In this document: one piece after another, positions 1 through 13,100 of the stretch
Position numbering within the stretch: position 1 is the stretch's first letter
Layout of the letters: each line of letters starts with the position of its first letter
NCBI GenBank assembly: GCA_013396525.1
Contig: VWYX01000665.1
Span: forward strand, 124,001 to 188,000
Origin: Chaetorhynchus papuensis
Taxonomy: Eukaryota; Chordata; Aves; Passeriformes; Rhipiduridae
DNA length: 64,000 nt
Direction of reading: 5' to 3'
The notes under the pieces: generated by a model
Told to the model about the DNA's origin: nothing
Databases searched by the model: none
Seen by the model: the letters and a program-made list of their open reading frames with translations, nothing else
Made by a program: the position numbers and the translations under genes

Positions 1-420
1 TCCTGTCTGGCCACTTGAGAAAGTACACAAGATGCCATCTTAATTAAAATATATCTAATTTAATCCCAGAAAACTAAATCAAAGTGGCTCACATCCAGAC
101 TCTAAATAGAGTCACTCTGGTGGTTGAGGAACCCCTCATCACCTTTGGAAATGCTCCAAACACAAACACAGCTGGCCTTAGCTTGCATCTGTCCAGCTTT
201 TCCACACCTAGAACCAGGGTGAGGTCATAGAAACCATCCCATCTTTCATTTTCTGAACTCAGCATTTGCACTGCAATATTTTTAATTAACTTTGATGGTG
301 GCTCAGGCAGGTGGTCCCTTCCTGCTGAGCTGGAGCTGCTCAGGTGCAAAGGCTTGGGAACAGCCACAGTCTGACTCCATCCTCAGCTTCCCAACCCCAT
401 CAAGGGGAGGAGAGTTATAC
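1..420. other. CARD9 3' flank, no recognisable exon
   Basis: On the minus strand this follows the last recognised CARD9 exon. No stretch resembles the known CARD9 tail. An ATTAAA poly(A)-like hexamer lies on the minus strand at 59-64. The region may be the last CARD9 intron or 3' UTR, and the sequence alone does not decide. Confidence 0.4.
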
Positions 421-3364
421 CGGTGTGGGCAGCTCCAGCTGCAACCTTTTCAGCTTGGCCTCAGTGGCCAGGAGCTGACTCTCCTTCTGGAAGAGCTGCA
501 GCTGCATCTCGTCACATCTCTCCCCCAGCTCCCGGATCTGCTTGCGGTAGGCGTCCCTCTCCACCAGGTTCTTGGAATACTGCATGTGGAACTGCTCTCG
601 GGTCAGGAGAGCCTGTGCAGAGGGACAACACGTGGCATTCACACAGCAGCACGGACAGGGCTGCACTGTCTGCCCACTTTGAGCAGCAAAGCAGTGATAA
701 GCAGTGAGGAATATGTTATCACCTGGTCTCTCTCTGCAGCCACTTCCTCCATCTGCTGCAGAACAGCTTCAATCCGTTTTTTGTACATCTGGGAGTCCTT
801 CCTCAGAGATGTGCACTGTAGCTCCAGCACCTCTTTTTCCTCTGCAAACTGCTGAGACAAGGTCAAAAGCACCTGCTTGTGGGCAGAGTCTGAGCCCGAC
901 TGACCCCACTCCTGCTCTGTGCCACAGACTGCTCTGGCCAGAGTTCCGTGGGGTGTCTGAGCTGTCACCTGTCGCACACAGAGTGCTGAAATACAGGTAC
1001 TACAGCAGGCGCAGCAGGGATTGCTCCTGAGCAGCTGCTCTGCTCCACAGGCAAGACACTGCAGGTGCTTCACCTGCCTGTTTTATCCATGACCCTCAGC
1101 AGGAACTCGAACAGCAGCACCTACTTTGTCTTGGAGCACCTTGGCTCGGCGCAGCTCCTTGCGCAGGCTGTAAATGGTGTTCACCAGCTCCCGGCGCTCT
1201 TCCAGGATCTGGCTGCAGTCATTCTCTAGAGTTTCCTTGGAGAGGTTCTTCTCCAAATTCTGCTCCCTGGCAACCTGCAGGACACAGGAAGAAGTGAGAC
1301 AGGGCCACCATCTAACTCCATATCGATGCTCTCCCCTCAGGGCTCTATCTGACTTGGGCAACAGCTGACCCCCACAATCTTCGCTGCAGCATCGCTGCCC
1401 TGGCTGCTACAAATAATCCCTTGAGGCCATACCCAACCACCCCACCAACCTGGAGAGTGTTTTCCAGCTCCTGGTTCTTGGCCAAGAGCAGCTCCTTCTC
1501 CTGCTGGATCTCCCACACCACCTCGTGGCTGGGGCGCTGCTCTATGGCGTGTTTCAGCTTCATCGTGTGCTTCCTCTCCAGCTTGCAGTCATCCTCAGCC
1601 TTCATGAGGCTGTGCTTCAGGTGATCAATCTACGAGAAGGTTCAGAGCTCAGCAGGAGCAAGGAGGAAGCTCTGGCCTGCAAAAGCAGTTCTCACTCTGT
1701 TCCCCAGACAAACATGGGGCAAGTTTCTCCCCAGCTCTGTTTTCCTCAGGAAATTTTGTGCTTTGGGGACCAGAGTCCTGCCTGTGTGCTAACAGATGCA
1801 TGTTCCTGTGCTGCCTTTGTGAGAGCAGCCTTGTGTGAGGGAAAGACTGGTCATTATTTACAGCACAGCTTGTAAAACACGGGCCTACAGGGCTGAGCTA
1901 GGGACCACAAAGACATGTTCTAGAGAAGATGCTCAGTGCTTCGTGCTGGACTGGAGCATCCTTGGCAGAGACAAGGTGCTCAGCCCAGCCTTCCAGGGGC
2001 CAGGTAAGAAGGGGGAAGCTGGAGAAACTGTGACTGACCTCTAGCAGCAGGTCCCTGTTCTTCATGAGGGCCGTGCTCTTCTCCTCGCTCTGCTTGGCGT
2101 AGCTCAGGGCCAGGTTGTAATTCTCGTCCTTGCACTTGCGCAGCTCCTTGCTCAGGCTGTCCCTCTCCTCCTTCATCCTCTGGGCCCGCTCCTGGTGCTT
2201 GCGGAGCAGGCTGTCCCTGACCCACATCTCCCTGAGGGTGTCCTCCTTGGAGTGCAGCCACACCGTCAGCTCCTGCGCCTTGCGCCGCTCCTCCTGCACC
2301 GCGCTCTGCAGCTTCGTGATCTCGTTCATCAGCACCTGGCTCAGGCCAGACTCCCCAGCCGTGTCTGTTTGGGGGGCAAGGGTCACTCACTGCTGTCCTG
2401 GCTGCTGCCAGGCACACGCTGAGCTCAGCTTCCCCTCCAGATCACTGCAGCCAACCCTGACGATGTGTGATCAAATTATCCCCGCTGTGCCTCTCTGCTC
2501 TGTGCCTTCCTGCACCACAGAGTCACTGACACAACAGGCAGAAGGAAGAATTCATCCTTCTGCTTCCTCCTCCCCCTCCCCAGTCCAGCCAGTCTTCCCA
2601 GAACCCCTCCGAAGCACACAGGGAGCAAGGCGGGGAGTGCTCCTGACTCCACACAGCAACACCAAAGGAAGAGCTGTTGTTGAGAACACAAACATTACCT
2701 ATAATCATAGAGAAAACCCTGCTGGGCTCTTTGCCAGTTATTTTCTTATACAGTTGGGGATAATAAAGCTCAAGACTCTCCATAAACGCCTCAAAGCCCT
2801 TGTGTCCCGTTCGCTGAAGAATGTCCAGGAGAACACCTGAAATAAGGGCCACAGGATATTCTGTTCAGTTATTTATCTCTTTAACTGTTTGTAACATTAA
2901 AAAAAATGGCTTCACTTCCTCCACATACAAAAGTCCCTGGGATCAAATCACAGAATCAATTAGGTTGGAAAATTACCTCTGGGATCATGGAGTCCATCCT
3001 ATGACTGAACACCACCTTGTGTAGAACATGGCACCAAGTGCCACATCCAGGCTTTGCTTCAACACCTCTAAGGAGGGTGACACCAGCACCTCCCTGGGCA
3101 GTCCTTCCAATGCCTAACTCCCCAGACAATCCCAAAGCAATGGCCTAGAAACTACACAGAAGTATTTGAAGTGCTCCCACCTGCCTTCCGTTTGCGCATG
3201 ACCAGGCTGGGGTCATTGAGAACCTGCTCCTCGTCATCCGGGCTGAGCACTTTGCACTGGCGCAGGTAAGGGGTGATCCGGGAAGGGTCAATCACAGAGA
3301 TCAGCTTCACACGGTAGTTCTCCAGGTTATTCCAACAGGTCTCATCGTTATCCTCTTCCAGCAT
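421..3364 (-). CDS. CARD9: CARD9, caspase recruitment domain protein 9 (3' end not recovered)
   Basis: Adaptor that couples C-type lectin receptors and Syk to BCL10/MALT1 and NF-kB in myeloid cells (family knowledge). Coding exons on the minus strand: 3364-3181, 2836-2699, 2364-2039, 1629-1450, 1274-1125, 851-723 and 612-421. All have GT-AG borders and keep one frame for 433 codons. Exons 1-2 encode the CARD (ITPYLRQCKVL, then LLDILQRTGHKG and LYYPQLYKK). The rest is the long coiled coil (SLLRKHQER, LERKHTMKLKHA, LRKDSQMYKKRIEA). The start at 3364 gives MLEEDNDETCW, aligning with human MSDYENDDECW. A strong pyrimidine-rich acceptor ends at 3404, so 3365-3403 is 5' UTR and at least one upstream non-coding exon is expected. 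Human CARD9 has 536 aa; the Ser-rich tail of about 100 aa is not seen. After residue 433 there is either a donor (GTATAA) or, two codons on, a stop. CARD9 is certain; the 3' end is open. Confidence 0.93.
2945..3118 (-). mobile_element. CR1 LINE 3' fragment
   Basis: Read on the plus strand, this begins with a tcacagaatca-type start and contains ttaggttgg, gaacaccaccttgt and cacctccctgggcagtcc. These are hallmarks of the reverse complement of the avian CR1 3' end, so the element lies on the minus strand. It is truncated and sits in CARD9 intron 1, in the same orientation as the gene. Confidence 0.85.
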
Positions 3365-3403
3365 GTCAGCAGTGAGGGGAATCAATGAGCAGCGTTGTCC
3401 TGT

Positions 3404-6400
3404 CTGGAAAAAAACAACCAAGAAGCAAATGAGCAGACCTTGAGCCTCTCGGAGCAGTGTGGCAGTGGTGGTGAAACCAAGGATGTTCACAGACTGAGAA
3501 TGCAGAAGTGTCCTGATCAGCTGTTGCCTCTGCTTTACGAGCAGTTCACTCTTCCCTCTCCACCTCCCAGCATTTGAGATCCCTGTGTTCTGTCTGACCA
3601 CACAGACTCCAAATCTGACGCCCACAAGAGCTGACACTTTACCTCAGAGCTGTAAAATAAACTTTTATTCTCTGTTAATATCAGCCATTCTGTATCACCA
3701 ACCTGTGCCTCTGCAGTCACAAAAACTTCCTTGATTCTCCTCCTGTGTCCTGGCTCTGGCTTGGGGGCTGCCTCCCTCTCTATTTTGACTAGAGAAAAGA
3801 TGATTCCAGGAACAAAACTGGTTTGAGACAAAAGGGGAAACTACTCAGCTATAGCCTGAGACGGGAAAGGGAAGGAAAAGAAAGAGACATAAATAAAAAA
3901 AGGGGAAGTCAGAACGGGTGATGGGGGAGGAGGAGGATGGTAATGGCAGCGTGAGTCAGCAGCAACACATAGGCAGTGATTTTAGATTAATTCTGCTTTT
4001 GTTTTCCAATCTGTCCCTCTCAAGTACCTTCTGGGGTCCAGAAAGTTTCCTTGTGCAATCGTCAGAAAGATTGAAAAGAATGAAAGTCACAGCCACCGGT
4101 GTGTGCAGCTGACTTCAGGGGATAAAACAAGCCACGACACAGAAAGAGGCTCTTCAAAGGCTCTCCAGCTGTTAACATCTTTATCCAGGAAAACAGGTGG
4201 CAGCAAGAACTCGCTCTTGGTTCAGAGTTCAGCTGAAAAGGATGCTTTCTTTATTGATACCTCTAATTTTGGATGTCCTCAAGCTTCCAGTACAATTATG
4301 ACAACTCGGTATTTCAAGGGAAAGGGAGTCAAATCTTGGCAAAGCAGGGAACACAACCCATGGTTCCCAAATGACAGGCTGTGGCCCTGGCAGCACCTAA
4401 AGGAGCAGCCCAGCAAGCAGCACTGTGATGATGCTGAGCATCACCAGGAGACCTGGGCCTGCCTCCCCACCTTCCCACAGCCCTGGAGCTGAACCTAGAA
4501 CTCACTCAGAGGGTGTTTTAAAAAAGCCTGGAGAACACACAGGCTCTGATGCCATGGCAGCATGACACATGTTCCCATTAGCTTCCCACTCCACTCTTTG
4601 TTCTGCTTTCTAAGTTCATGGAGAGTTTTTCCATGTTATCATTAGCAGTAGGGCAGAGATGCTCGGGGATTCTTTCAGCCTGTGTTTCTTGTCATTAAAT
4701 TAGCTTTACACTAAAAAAAGATGCAGCACCTGTGTCAGCTGTGCCCTTGCTGAAGGTAATCAGTGTCTGTTAATTGACCAATTCATCTTGTGAGGTTTTA
4801 TTCTAGTGAACAATCAATTTAATCCTGAAAAAGGACAAAGACAGCTGCTGCTTATACAGTTTTTCCACAACCAAATTACAAGAGCATCTTTTGAGCAGCT
4901 TTTGCAAAGGCCAACAATCATTTAGAGCACAGCTCACCTTTCCCAGCAGTGCCTCACTGTAACAGCCTGGGCACAACACCCACAACTGTGCAGCAGCTCC
5001 TGCCACAGCTGAATTTCCTGGAAAACTGTTATCTGTACTGGCTTATGGAAAACAGAGTACACTGCAGGAGGAAAGCCATTCCACAATCATTCCTATTTCT
5101 CCCTAATGTCTTGACACGAAATGACAGCAGCACTGGCACCCAGTGACCCTCTGCCCCCAGCTCTGCCTGAAGAGACCTCACGGAAAACATGGAACTCCCA
5201 ACACAACTCCCCACTACACTCAGGGAAGTTCAGTCAGCGCAGTGGAATGAAGCTTTCACAGCACTTTCCCTCTAGATTTTATCAGCTTTGCCTCAGCTAA
5301 CCTTGCACCTCTCTGCGAGACAGAAATTGCTGGGTTATAAATGAAGAAACAAGTTTTTTTAAAGTGATTTGTGATGTCTGTACAGGGCAGGCTGTGGAAG
5401 AATCAAGAAAGAATCCTAATTCAATCCTGCAGTTTTAGGCACATGAATATTCATTCCCCACGTTCTCCCTGGTTTTTCATGCAGCCTGAAAATTTCATTT
5501 TTCTCATTAGCAATCACTCTCATACACACATTATTAAAAGCACTATTTACCAGGAAAAAAACCCACACACAATACATCAGTAATTTTTAAGTGAGAAAAA
5601 TAAAACATCTGTATTTCAACAAATACTTAAGACTCATTTTGATACAAAATTAATCTGCTGCTTATTCCACAGTATTCAGTCAGTTACCAAGCAAAGCCAC
5701 TGTCACAGCACTAAAAACCACCCAATTAACATATTCTGAACATGGATAAACATTCACATAAATAGGGGCTAACACAAGAAGGAAATAAATAACCACCATT
5801 GCTTGTTTCCCCAGATTTCCAGCAACATTCCCCCCCAGCATCTATGACACGTGTGAGTTTGAAAGAGCAGAAGTCTGTGCCTGAAAGATTTCCCTCCAGC
5901 CAGCTTCCTTCATTTTTGCACCTTGCCTACAGATGCAGATTTTGTTGAGGGATGGGAAAATCGATGCAGCATTTTCCTCCTCCCCAGGTCCATCCAGTCA
6001 GCGTGTTGGAAGTGATAAAAGTGAACAGTGCAAAGATGATCTCCTGCCACGCAGGAAGGCAGAGCTCATTCCAGTGACCCCTGTAACAAAGCACAAACAG
6101 CTCCTATCAGTCACAGCATTTTTACAGGGAAGTTGCCCTTTTGGAGTTTCTAAAATGAATTTTCAAGAAAAAAAAAAACCCCAACCAGCCTCATCTGACA
6201 ACCACGTGAAGCAAACACCCTTCGTGTTCATCCCATCCAGTGCTCCAAAAGCCTCACCAGATATTAGCACAGCACCCATCTGGCCTGCTATAACCATAGA
6301 GAAATGAAGCCAAATAGGGGAAATAAACCCCAAACCCCACAAAATTGTTCAAAGATGAGGTATTAAAGAAAAACTCCACTGTCACGCCTGTAGAATGCTA

Positions 6401-6880
6401 CCAACTAGGTGCATACTAAGTAGGCAGGGCATGAACTAAAAGGCTGCCAAATGTTTGAATTTCATGAGTTTGATACATAATTTTATCAGAGAGATCAACT
6501 TTCCCTCTCCCCAAAATATTATCAGCCTTAGGCTGTGATTGATGGTGAGTGTAGAACTCTGTGTCCTCGGGGAACAAGAGCAGAGATCATTTCAGTCCTT
6601 TCCTGGGGTCATGATTCATTGTCTGAGCTGAACCACAGACAAACGTGGTTCAGCTTCTCAGCAAGAAGTACAAACCACTGAGTAGCTACTCACACCTTTC
6701 CTTCTCATATCCTCCTCCTCTTCCTGAAGCGGGCACTTCTCCTGAGTTGAGGAGCTCTGGCATCAGCCACATCAGTGCAGGAGCCCAGGGCAGACTGAGC
6801 AGTGCTCTCTTCAGCCCTCATGCCCTGCAACAGAAGCAGGACAGATAATCAACACCACGAGAATTGCAAAGAACTCCTTC
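3404..6880. other. CARD9-SNAPC4 intergenic region, no gene seen
   Basis: About 3.5 kb between the CARD9 start and the SNAPC4 3' end. It must hold the CARD9 promoter and non-coding first exon(s), but no CpG island or clear core promoter stands out. Open frames here are short and match nothing I recognise. One on the minus strand (about 3831-3535) ends in a possible GTTGGT donor near 3707 but lacks other support. The rest is AT-rich unique sequence with small A-runs (for example near 6170). Confidence 0.6.
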
Positions 6881-6884
6881 AGGC

Positions 6885-7144
6885 ACCTTTTTATTTTAGG
6901 GAGCTTGGCAAGGTTTCTAAAACAATCTTTCATTTACCTTCACAATGAAGCATGGGACAACATCCCATTACCAATGTCAGAGAAAGCACAAAATATCACA
7001 GTTTTTAAAGTGAGAACAAAGGCCTGATTTCAAAAATGCAAGTGTCAGGGCAGCAGATTATAAACACAAAGGGGAAGGAAGCTTTGATACCCACTTCTGG
7101 GAACTGTCATGGCAAGTTTAAGGTGCTACATAAACCATGGGCTT
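6885..7144 (-). other. SNAPC4: SNAPC4 3' UTR and poly(A) signal
   Basis: Downstream of the SNAPC4 stop at 7145-7147, the first canonical AATAAA on the minus strand is at 6890-6895, giving a 3' UTR of about 260 nt if used. The position is inferred from the hexamer only. Confidence 0.55.
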
Positions 7145-10100
7145 TTACCCTCCCAGCTGAGCTGCAGAGCTTTTCCTTGCATCAGCTGTAAAACTGTGGT
7201 TATTCAAAAGGACCGAATTTCTACTACACTTAAGAACAGTGGGGGTTTCCCCCTGGATTCCAGTGCAATATTTATCTGGCAGTAATGTTCTGCTTTTAGC
7301 CCCTGGAATCTGTTTTACCTGATTTAGTAAATCAGCATCTTTGTCTCCAGGCTCATCCCCAAGTCTCCAATCCTCCCATACTCCTGTTAATTCATTCCCA
7401 CAACTCTCTTCCTCAGACACTTCTTTCTCACTCTGCCACTCCTCATCATCACTCTCCTCATATTCCTTCCTGCTGGCTGACAGAGTTGTTGTCATTTTGG
7501 GAGGAGGCAGAGTTGCCAGGACAGCTGGGAGCGTGAAGGCTGCCAGGAATCTGGCTTTCAGCAGGAGGTAAGCAGGGTTATCACCCAGTTTCTGCTGCAC
7601 CAGTTCTCCAATAGCTTGGAAGACATCCCCAGTGCCCCCATCCCCACTGGCCTCAGGGGGCAGGAGAGAGGCTGCTTGCTCTTCCAGAGCTGCTTTCTGC
7701 ACAAGGAGCTTTGAGAGGGTTTTTATGGTGCAGAGGAAAGGTGGCAAATAAGGCAGCCTGGTCTGCAGTGATGGCACCTGGACCCCTCGTTTCCCACTCA
7801 TCCACTCCTTCACCACCTCCTCGTCCTCCAGGGAGATCAGGCTGAAATCTAGGAGATTCTTCTCTGCGCTGGAAGTGCTTGGCTGGGGAGGGACGTCAGC
7901 ACTTGGTGGTTTGGAGGCAATGGGTGTGTTCTTCAGTGCCTGGGCACCAGAGCCATCAGAGCTCCCTGGGACATCGCTGTGAGGAGCTGCAGCTCCTGGC
8001 TGGAGCACAACCCATCTCCTGATGCCATCTGGATTGGAGGATGAGCTGTTTGTTGTGACGGAGTCACTGCTCTTTCCCAAGCTGGTGAGACTGGGCACGG
8101 GCTGGGAACCAGAGCCCTGAGTGCTGGCAGGGGGCTGTGGTTGGAGCAGCACCACAGCACACGGGGCTGGGCTGTCAGCTGGAGGAGCAGCTGGAGCTGC
8201 AGAGGAGTCTGGAGCCATGGAGGAGCTATCTGAACATGCAGGGGTTGCAGCAGAAACGCTGGATGTGCTGCATCCAGGACTCACTGAGGTCACAGGTAAG
8301 AGAACTGTGGACTGGTCATCCTTTCCCAAAGGAACTCCTGCCAGCTGGGAACTTGGCCCTTTTGTCTCTGCACTGCTCGGCTGAGGTGGATTTGCTCCAG
8401 CTGGTCCAGGAGTCCCTCCCAAAGCAGAGGCATTGCCATTGGAAGTCACAGTTGGCTGACACTGACTTCTCCCAGCAGCAGCTGGCATTCCTTGGGGAAC
8501 ACCCACCACAGTGTGCACAGCACTGGGGAGCAGAGCCTGGGGGGTGACAACCCACCTGAAGGGCAGGATGCTGTTGGGAATCACGGGTGAAGCAGCTTGT
8601 GGAGTGACAAGAGCAGGCAGCAGGCTGACTGACCTCTGCTGTGGGCCGTTACTCTTCAGCTCACAGGTGACTGGAGTGGAAAGGGACAATTTGTTGGTGC
8701 CAGACTCCAGGCCAAGGGGCACCACTGTGATCTGGTGTGGCACAAAAGCCTGGTTTTGCAACACTACTGAAGCTGAGCTACTGGCTGTGACCTGACCATT
8801 GCACCCTCCCTGGTCTGGGGCCTTCTCTGCTGCAGCTGGATCCATGCCTGGAAAACCCCCTCCTGCAGGGCTGCTTTCCAGAGCTTGCTCTTTTAGCTCC
8901 TTCTTAGACTGTAGATCTGCCCCTTGTGAGCAACCAGGGCTTTCACCACTTTCTGGCACTGCTGAGGAATGGTTTTCAGGCACAAGAGCAGAAGCAGAAC
9001 CTGCAGCAGAAGTCCTTGTGGGCACTGGTGCACCCTGTACTTGGCTATCTGTACCAGCAGCTGCTGCAGGTCTGCTCCCTGCTTGTGCAGAGGGAATGAT
9101 TTGCTGTGGTGGGTGCTGGATTATCAGAGGCCCTGAAACCAGCACCTGTGGGGCAACCAGCACTGTCCTCTGCATGGCCTTCTTGGCCTGGGACTCCCTT
9201 AAACGCTTCTCTCGCAGCAATTCCAAGACAGTTTTAGGCTTTTGCTTTTGCCCCTGGGCTGGGGGAGCTCCCTGCACTGCTGGGGCACAGCTCTTCAAGG
9301 CACCAGTGGAAGTGTCCCGTGCTCTCAAGGCAGGAGCTCTCCTGACAGCATTCCTTGGTACACCCCGCTGGGAACTCCTCTGGGAACAAGGCTGGGATGA
9401 GTTGCCTGCAGAGGAGAGGAAATAAAATTACAGTGAATGAACAGTATTTTCAAAAGCCATTCTTCAGCTATTAAACATCGAGGGATGTGGTAAAATTCCT
9501 GTTTGTGAGAATTCCTACAACACTACAGTCCTGATTTAACCAAGCCATGTCCTGACAACTGAACAAGTGGTAACTGCCCCCAGAAATCAGAGATAGGCCA
9601 GGAATGCACCTTAACACCCCACTGAACTGGTCCAGTGCCACTGGTCCCCCAGCCCTCCAGTGTTTTTTCCAGTCCTTACCAAAGGGGAACATGTTTAAAG
9701 ATCCAAGAGTAGCAAAAATGAGCATGACAATGTGGGTTTGTCCCCAAAGTTCTCCTTCAGTTAAACTGGTCATTAATGTAACAATGATGAATTATGTGCA
9801 AGTTCTTGCACATCATAAAAATAAATGTTCTGGTAGGTACCTGAAGAAGTCGCCGTATTTTGGGAAGCCTGTAAAAAAAATTATATTAAATTATACTTCT
9901 GATAAATCTAAAGATGATTAAAACAGCACAGATGTGAATCAAACCTACATCTGCCAATTCCTGACCATACAGCCAGCATTTTGTTCTGCCTCTGAACCAA
10001 AACAAACTGCTAACACACATATAAATTTACTTGTGTTTATGTAAGTTTGTTTGTCAATACTTCAGTGGGAAAAGCTTAAAAACACAATACCTGCTGAGGA

Positions 10101-13100
10101 CTCCTTGCATTAGCCTTAGGCAGCTCCGACTGCCTCAGCTTCCTCTCCTTAATAATTTTCATACAGCCTTTGGTATCAATCTGGAAGAGCTGCAAGGTGA
10201 GAGCTTCATTAACATTTGGTTGAGAACAAAAATGTTTTGGTGGGATCAGTGACAAAACAAGACAGATGGGGCATGCTTCACATGCAAGAGTCTGGGGGCA
10301 TTTTTCATTTACAGAAAAAGCCCTGGCATGATCAGATTCTGGATGTGGGATTTATTTAAGAAATTTCATATGTAAGACATGAAGGCAGATTAATCCATTA
10401 ATGAGATTATTTGTTTAAGAAACAAAGATAAACCATTTATTTAAGCCTCAAATGCTGGAAAATAAAGACTAATAATGCTATTAAGACAGTAAAACTTACC
10501 TGAATGAGCAGTGCAAACAGGGGAGTGCTGGTGAGACTGACTGACTTAACTTTCTCTTGAATAGCAGCAGCTGGAAAGAAATCCAGCATCACAATCAGCT
10601 GGGAATTCACTCAGAAGACATCAGAAAGCAGGGACAAAGGTAGGATGGGTCCCCAGTACCTTTTGTCTGGTGAAAAGCCATCCTCCCAGCCTGCAAGGTG
10701 CGGGGCAGCAGCACATTGCCCACCCAAGGGGTCACTGCCATCAGCAGCTTCCTGTCCAGGCTCAGCCGCTTCCAGCGCTCCCTGTCCTGGCACCGAGCTC
10801 TCTGTGGCAGCTGCTGCAGCCCCTGGGCATCCTGGCCAGCAGCTGCACCGACTCCAGGGGGCTTGGCTAAAAGGCTGCCAGCAGGTCTTAGCATCTTTAA
10901 TTGCTGTGCATGAAAAAACACACAATTAAGAGTTCTCATTAGGAAGGTTCTGCCATTAGTCCCAGGACAAACTATTCACGGGATAGTTAGGACAAAACAA
11001 CTGTGAGCTTTTCCTCTTGGGATTACAGTGCAAGATCTAGGATTATATAAAAAAAATTCCTACTAAGCACAGCCTGGCAGTGTTCATGACACAAGAGCAG
11101 ACAAGACACAAAAGGCACTCACAAGTTTCCTCTGGAAGCTCGTGTTATTCTTTAATATTGTTCTCATCTCCTCCAGGCTGACCTGCAGCACTTGTTTTCC
11201 ACACTGGGAAGCCTGAAGATGAAAGCACATGAGAAAAGACAGAAGGGAAAGTAACTCACGGAAAATTACTTGCACTGGATATGCACAGCAGGTACAAGTT
11301 TTCAACATTCCCGCTGTTGAAGGTGTCTTATTAAATGAAATCAACCCTGACGTGAAGAGCTTTACTTTTAATCCTTGTGCATCATCACACCACCAAATGC
11401 CTATTTCATAAAAGCTTTTGTGTGAGGAATCTACTAAAACCCAAAAATCACAATTTACTGGGCAATTATATTTACATTTTTTGGCTTAACAGTACAGGGG
11501 AATGAACAGCAAGATGTTATCTGCTCATCACATCCTCCCCTTACTGCAACAGCTGCACTTCCCTTCTAACTTCTGATTAGCTCCCATCCCAGCTCACCTT
11601 GGCAATCACTTCTGCTGCATTCCTCACCACCACATCTGTGGAATGGGGCTGTGCAATGCCCCTCAGCAGGGTGTTCAGCTCACAGGCTCCATCACAGGCT
11701 GCCCCTGGAATGTCACTGCAGCTGGTCCCTGCCCCAGCCCTCGCAGCAGAGAGGAGGGATTGGATTTGGTATCTGTCTCTCGTTGCCCCCTGTGTGTCTG
11801 TCCCCGTTGGGATCCACAGGTCAATGCTGGGGACTGTGCACTCCTTCTTGCTCGTGGTGATGGTCACCTCCTCCTCCTCTGAGCTGTCTGTCAAGTCCAG
11901 CTCCATGTCCTCCTCGCTGCTGCTCTCTGAAGGGCTGGAGCTCTCATCAGCGTGGCGCCGTTTGGTCCCCCCAGATCTTCTTTTCTTGGTCTAAACAAGC
12001 ACAGTTTTAGTCAGTGTTCACCCCTGCCTTGCAACTTTCTCAAATCAGTAAGTTTCCTTTTCCAAAGGAAACAAGATTTTGGAAATAAGACCATCTTCAA
12101 CACGGTCTTAAGCACCCAGAATTTCTCAAGTGACTGGGACCAAACCTGGCAATTCATGAGGTACAGACATGAAAACCTACATATATCCCATCCTTCCAGG
12201 CATTTCAGTGCAGTAAAGAATTCTGGATAATATACAAATACATACCAAATTTACTTCAGCCCTTCAGAACAAAGGCTGCTTTACACATCAAAAAATTAAA
12301 CTGTGAAATCCACAACAAAAATCTTGATCATGTGAAATCAATGCCATTTTTAAAATTGATTTAATAGGATTCTACTTTTAGGTTAGAGAAACTTAATCGA
12401 AGAGATTGGACTGTTTCATAGCAGGATTTCCACAATACCTTAGAGCCGATCATTAATTTCCACTTGCTCAGGCACTGGGAGCCAGTCCGATGTGGCAGCT
12501 CAGAAGCTATTTTACTCCAGTGACCTGAAAAGGATGCAGAACATTTTTATTTGTGCCACAAACTGAGCAACAAGCCTTTCAGTGGAGCCATCATACACAT
12601 ATTATACATTTCCATGGATAAGAGCCAGAGTTACTGCATGAATGGATCTCAAATCCTTAACACCCATAACACAAAGAAGTTGCAATCATCAGTACAAAGC
12701 AAAGCCTGCAGGGCTTACAATGAAAGAGGAGAAAACCTCAATGACACCTCTAAACTTCTATAGATTAAGCCACAGAAACACCTACCCAGGCCATGCTTTT
12801 GAACCAGTTCAATCAGCTGCTCCTCTTCCTCCAAGCTCCACTTGCCTTTCTTTACATCCCAGTGCAATGCTTTCAAGTACCTTCAAAATGAAAACATTCC
12901 AGTCAGGAACATTCAATCCTGCTTGAAAAAAATCAGACCATCACTGCACTCCAAGGCTGAACAAAACCAGCATTCCTAAGCAGAGCTTTCCCTTGTTTAA
13001 GGGGCTGGTACCTGGCCTGAACTCACCGGTCCCGGCACTGGGCGTCGCTCCTGCCCGGCACTTCCGTCCGGATTTTGTACCAGTCCTTCTCCCCGTACTT

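Noticed and set aside
89..367. Minus-strand 92-codon frame as a CARD9 tail exon
   Set aside because: No similarity to the CARD9 Ser-rich tail and no convincing splice borders.
3535..3831. Minus-strand 98-codon frame as a CARD9 upstream coding exon
   Set aside because: CARD9 already has a conserved start at 3364 preceded by UTR and a strong acceptor. The frame matches nothing known.
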